Source of the DNA: Methanomethylovorans sp. PtaU1.Bin093
Lineage (GTDB): Archaea > Halobacteriota > Methanosarcinia > Methanosarcinales > Methanosarcinaceae
DNA length: 64,000 nucleotides
Assembly: GCF_002067275.1 (NCBI RefSeq)
Contig: NZ_MVQX01000013.1
Location: forward strand, 1-64,000
Reading direction: 5' to 3'
A model generated the notes under the pieces. That model was given only the letters and a program-made list of their open reading frames with translations. It had not been told where the DNA came from and did not search any database. The first letter of the stretch is position 1. Each line of letters starts with the position of its first letter. The position numbers and the translations under genes were made by a program. Shown here in pieces: positions 63,089 through 64,000 of this stretch.

Positions 63089-63760
63089 TCAATCTTTCTT
63101 ATTGATTTGTTCCTGTACTATATCATATGCTCTCTTATACGCTTTTTCGTATGATCCAGCGATGTATTCCCAGACAATCGGATCTTCCAGTACTTTCCAG
63201 AGGATCGATCTGCGATGCTTTTGTTCTTTCACATGTTCCTTTAGATAGTTTCTGATATCGTTCTGCAGTATTATCATCTGCTCGTATTCGGGGGTAATGA
63301 CCTTTTCGATTTTCTGACGGACATATCTTGAAAAGGCCGGACTTGCACCAGAGGTGGAAATACCTATTACAAGATCTCCTCTGTGGATCACAGCTGGTAT
63401 CGTTATTTCCCCTATGGTGTCTACCTGATTTGTCAATATGTTCAGGGACCTTGCAATGGATGTGATCCTATCGTTTATTTGTCTGTTACTGGTTGCAGGG
63501 ATCACAAGAAAAGCATCATCTACAAGCTCTTTGATATTGTTATCTGAAAGCGTGCCTGCATCCGTTCGTATCAGTGTTACAAGATCTTGATCATGGAGCT
63601 CACTTAGTCTGTGAGAGAAATTTCTGCTGACCACGATCGTATTTGCATATTCGCTGAACAATTCTGCCTTTCTCTCCCCTACGGAGCCTCCGCCAAAGAT
63701 CACCACTGTTCTGTCGTGCAGGTCGACCATCAGCGGAAGAAATCGTTTGTTCTCTGGCAT
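63089..63760 (-). CDS. Precorrin-2 dehydrogenase / sirohydrochlorin ferrochelatase type protein
   Basis: A 223-residue protein of the Met8/CysG-N type, which oxidises precorrin-2 to sirohydrochlorin with NAD. Visible are the N-terminal FLPLMVDLHDRTVVIFGGG nucleotide-binding loop with GGSVGERKAELF, the catalytic-region STSGASPAFSRYVR, and DAFLVIPATSN. It begins at an ATG with GGAGAA upstream. It lies between the siroheme decarboxylase gene and hemA, which is the usual order in archaeal heme clusters. Whether it also inserts iron cannot be read from sequence. Confidence 0.9.
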   Translation of the reverse strand: MPENKRFLPLMVDLHDRTVVIFGGGSVGERKAELFSEYANTIVVSRNFSHRLSELHDQDLVTLIRTDAGTLSDNNIKELVDDAFLVIPATSNRQINDRITSIARSLNILTNQVDTIGEITIPAVIHRGDLVIGISTSGASPAFSRYVRQKIEKVITPEYEQMIILQNDIRNYLKEHVKEQKHRRSILWKVLEDPIVWEYIAGSYEKAYKRAYDIVQEQINKKD

Positions 63761-63797
63761 GTTATTCTCCTATTTGATACTGGGATCTATGATGTTA

Positions 63798-64000
63798 CTA
63801 AAGTCTTATGCCAATCTTCTTAAATTCCTTCTCACTGAACATGACCTTATAGTCATCTATTCCTGTAAGTTTTGATATTTCTTCGGCAATGGCCAGGCAG
63901 TCATCACGGGAATACGAATGGACCATTGTGAAAATATTGTACGGCCAGCCAGGATGACGGGGGCGGGCATAACAATGTGTCACATCATCTATGGTTGCCA
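63798..64000 (-). CDS. Siroheme decarboxylase subunit (AhbA/AhbB type), C-terminal part
   Basis: The last 66 residues of a protein that continues past the right edge. The piece RPRHPGWPYNIFTMVH is the signature of AhbA/AhbB/NirD-L-type siroheme decarboxylases, whose structure resembles Lrp/AsnC regulators. These enzymes remove two carboxylates from siroheme on the way to heme in archaea and sulfate reducers. It is the first visible gene of the minus-strand tetrapyrrole run, 37 bp before the precorrin-2 dehydrogenase gene. The N-terminal half is outside the window, so A and B types cannot be told apart. Confidence 0.85.
   Translation of the reverse strand, partial: ATIDDVTHCYARPRHPGWPYNIFTMVHSYSRDDCLAIAEEISKLTGIDDYKVMFSEKEFKKIGIRL

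Noticed and set aside
1-64000. tRNA or rRNA genes and CRISPR arrays
   Set aside because: Intergenic regions were read for T-loop motifs, rRNA-like stretches and regular repeats with spacers; none was found.

Overview
The window reads as chromosome of a methylotrophic methanogenic archaeon of the Methanosarcinaceae (a Methanolobus- or Methanomethylovorans-like organism). The evidence is a methanol:corrinoid methyltransferase (MtaB) and its partner MtaA, an iron-sulfur flavoprotein, an archaeal MCM helicase, Rio2 kinase, deoxyhypusine synthase, two-subunit pyruvate carboxylase, LVIVD/PGF-pre-PGF surface proteins and the siroheme-based tetrapyrrole pathway. Promoters look archaeal (AT-rich TATA boxes) and start sites often carry GGAG/GGTG ribosome binding sites. 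No rRNA, tRNA, CRISPR array or intact insertion sequence was seen. The genus is inference.

Layout. 1-3.6 kb: methanol methyltransferase genes (mtaB 3' end, a hydantoinase-type protein, mtaA). 3.7-7.4 kb: Lhr-type helicase with its metallophosphoesterase. 7.5-9.2 kb: deoxyhypusine synthase and pyrF, followed by a well-formed box C/D guide RNA. 9.2-18.6 kb: a dense polyphosphate block (ppx, ppk1, membrane-anchored CHAD protein, MgtC/DUF4010 membrane protein, two-domain PPK2, CYTH-HD protein). 18.7-24.6 kb: cheW, then pycB-pycA-birA and a small S-layer-domain membrane protein. 24.6-29.4 kb: two coiled-coil proteins, a DUF424 protein, mcm and trmJ. 29.5-33.4 kb: first LVIVD surface protein and an isolated Sfp-type phosphopantetheinyl transferase. 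33.7-43.7 kb: rio2, a RuvC-fold DUF460 protein, a DUF2148 protein, mobA, an unknown protein, a DUF1638 protein, a TPR protein, a beta-CASP nuclease and topA. 44-47.4 kb: second LVIVD surface protein. 47.7-50 kb: an Isf-type flavoprotein plus a DUF169 protein, a broken ATPase relic and a tiny zinc-ribbon protein. 50-56.7 kb: gltX, an HTH protein with an FAH-family hydrolase, a polytopic membrane protein, a triple cupredoxin-like surface protein and a tail-anchored TPR protein. 56.8-64 kb: one long minus-strand run of tetrapyrrole and pyrimidine genes (ahb, precorrin-2 dehydrogenase, hemA, hemB, hemL, hemC, pyrD, pyrK).

How the parts fit. The polyphosphate block holds a synthesis enzyme (PPK1), a nucleotide-coupled enzyme (PPK2), an exopolyphosphatase and two proteins with polyphosphate-binding-type domains, so it could form a complete storage and signalling module. 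It is the strongest candidate here for an under-described system. The box C/D RNA after pyrF has a canonical 12-nt guide whose complement contains ACUCAUA with the +5 position on C34, pointing to elongator tRNA-Met. The tetrapyrrole run supplies siroheme, heme and probably precursors for the corrinoids used by the methanol methyltransferases at the left edge.
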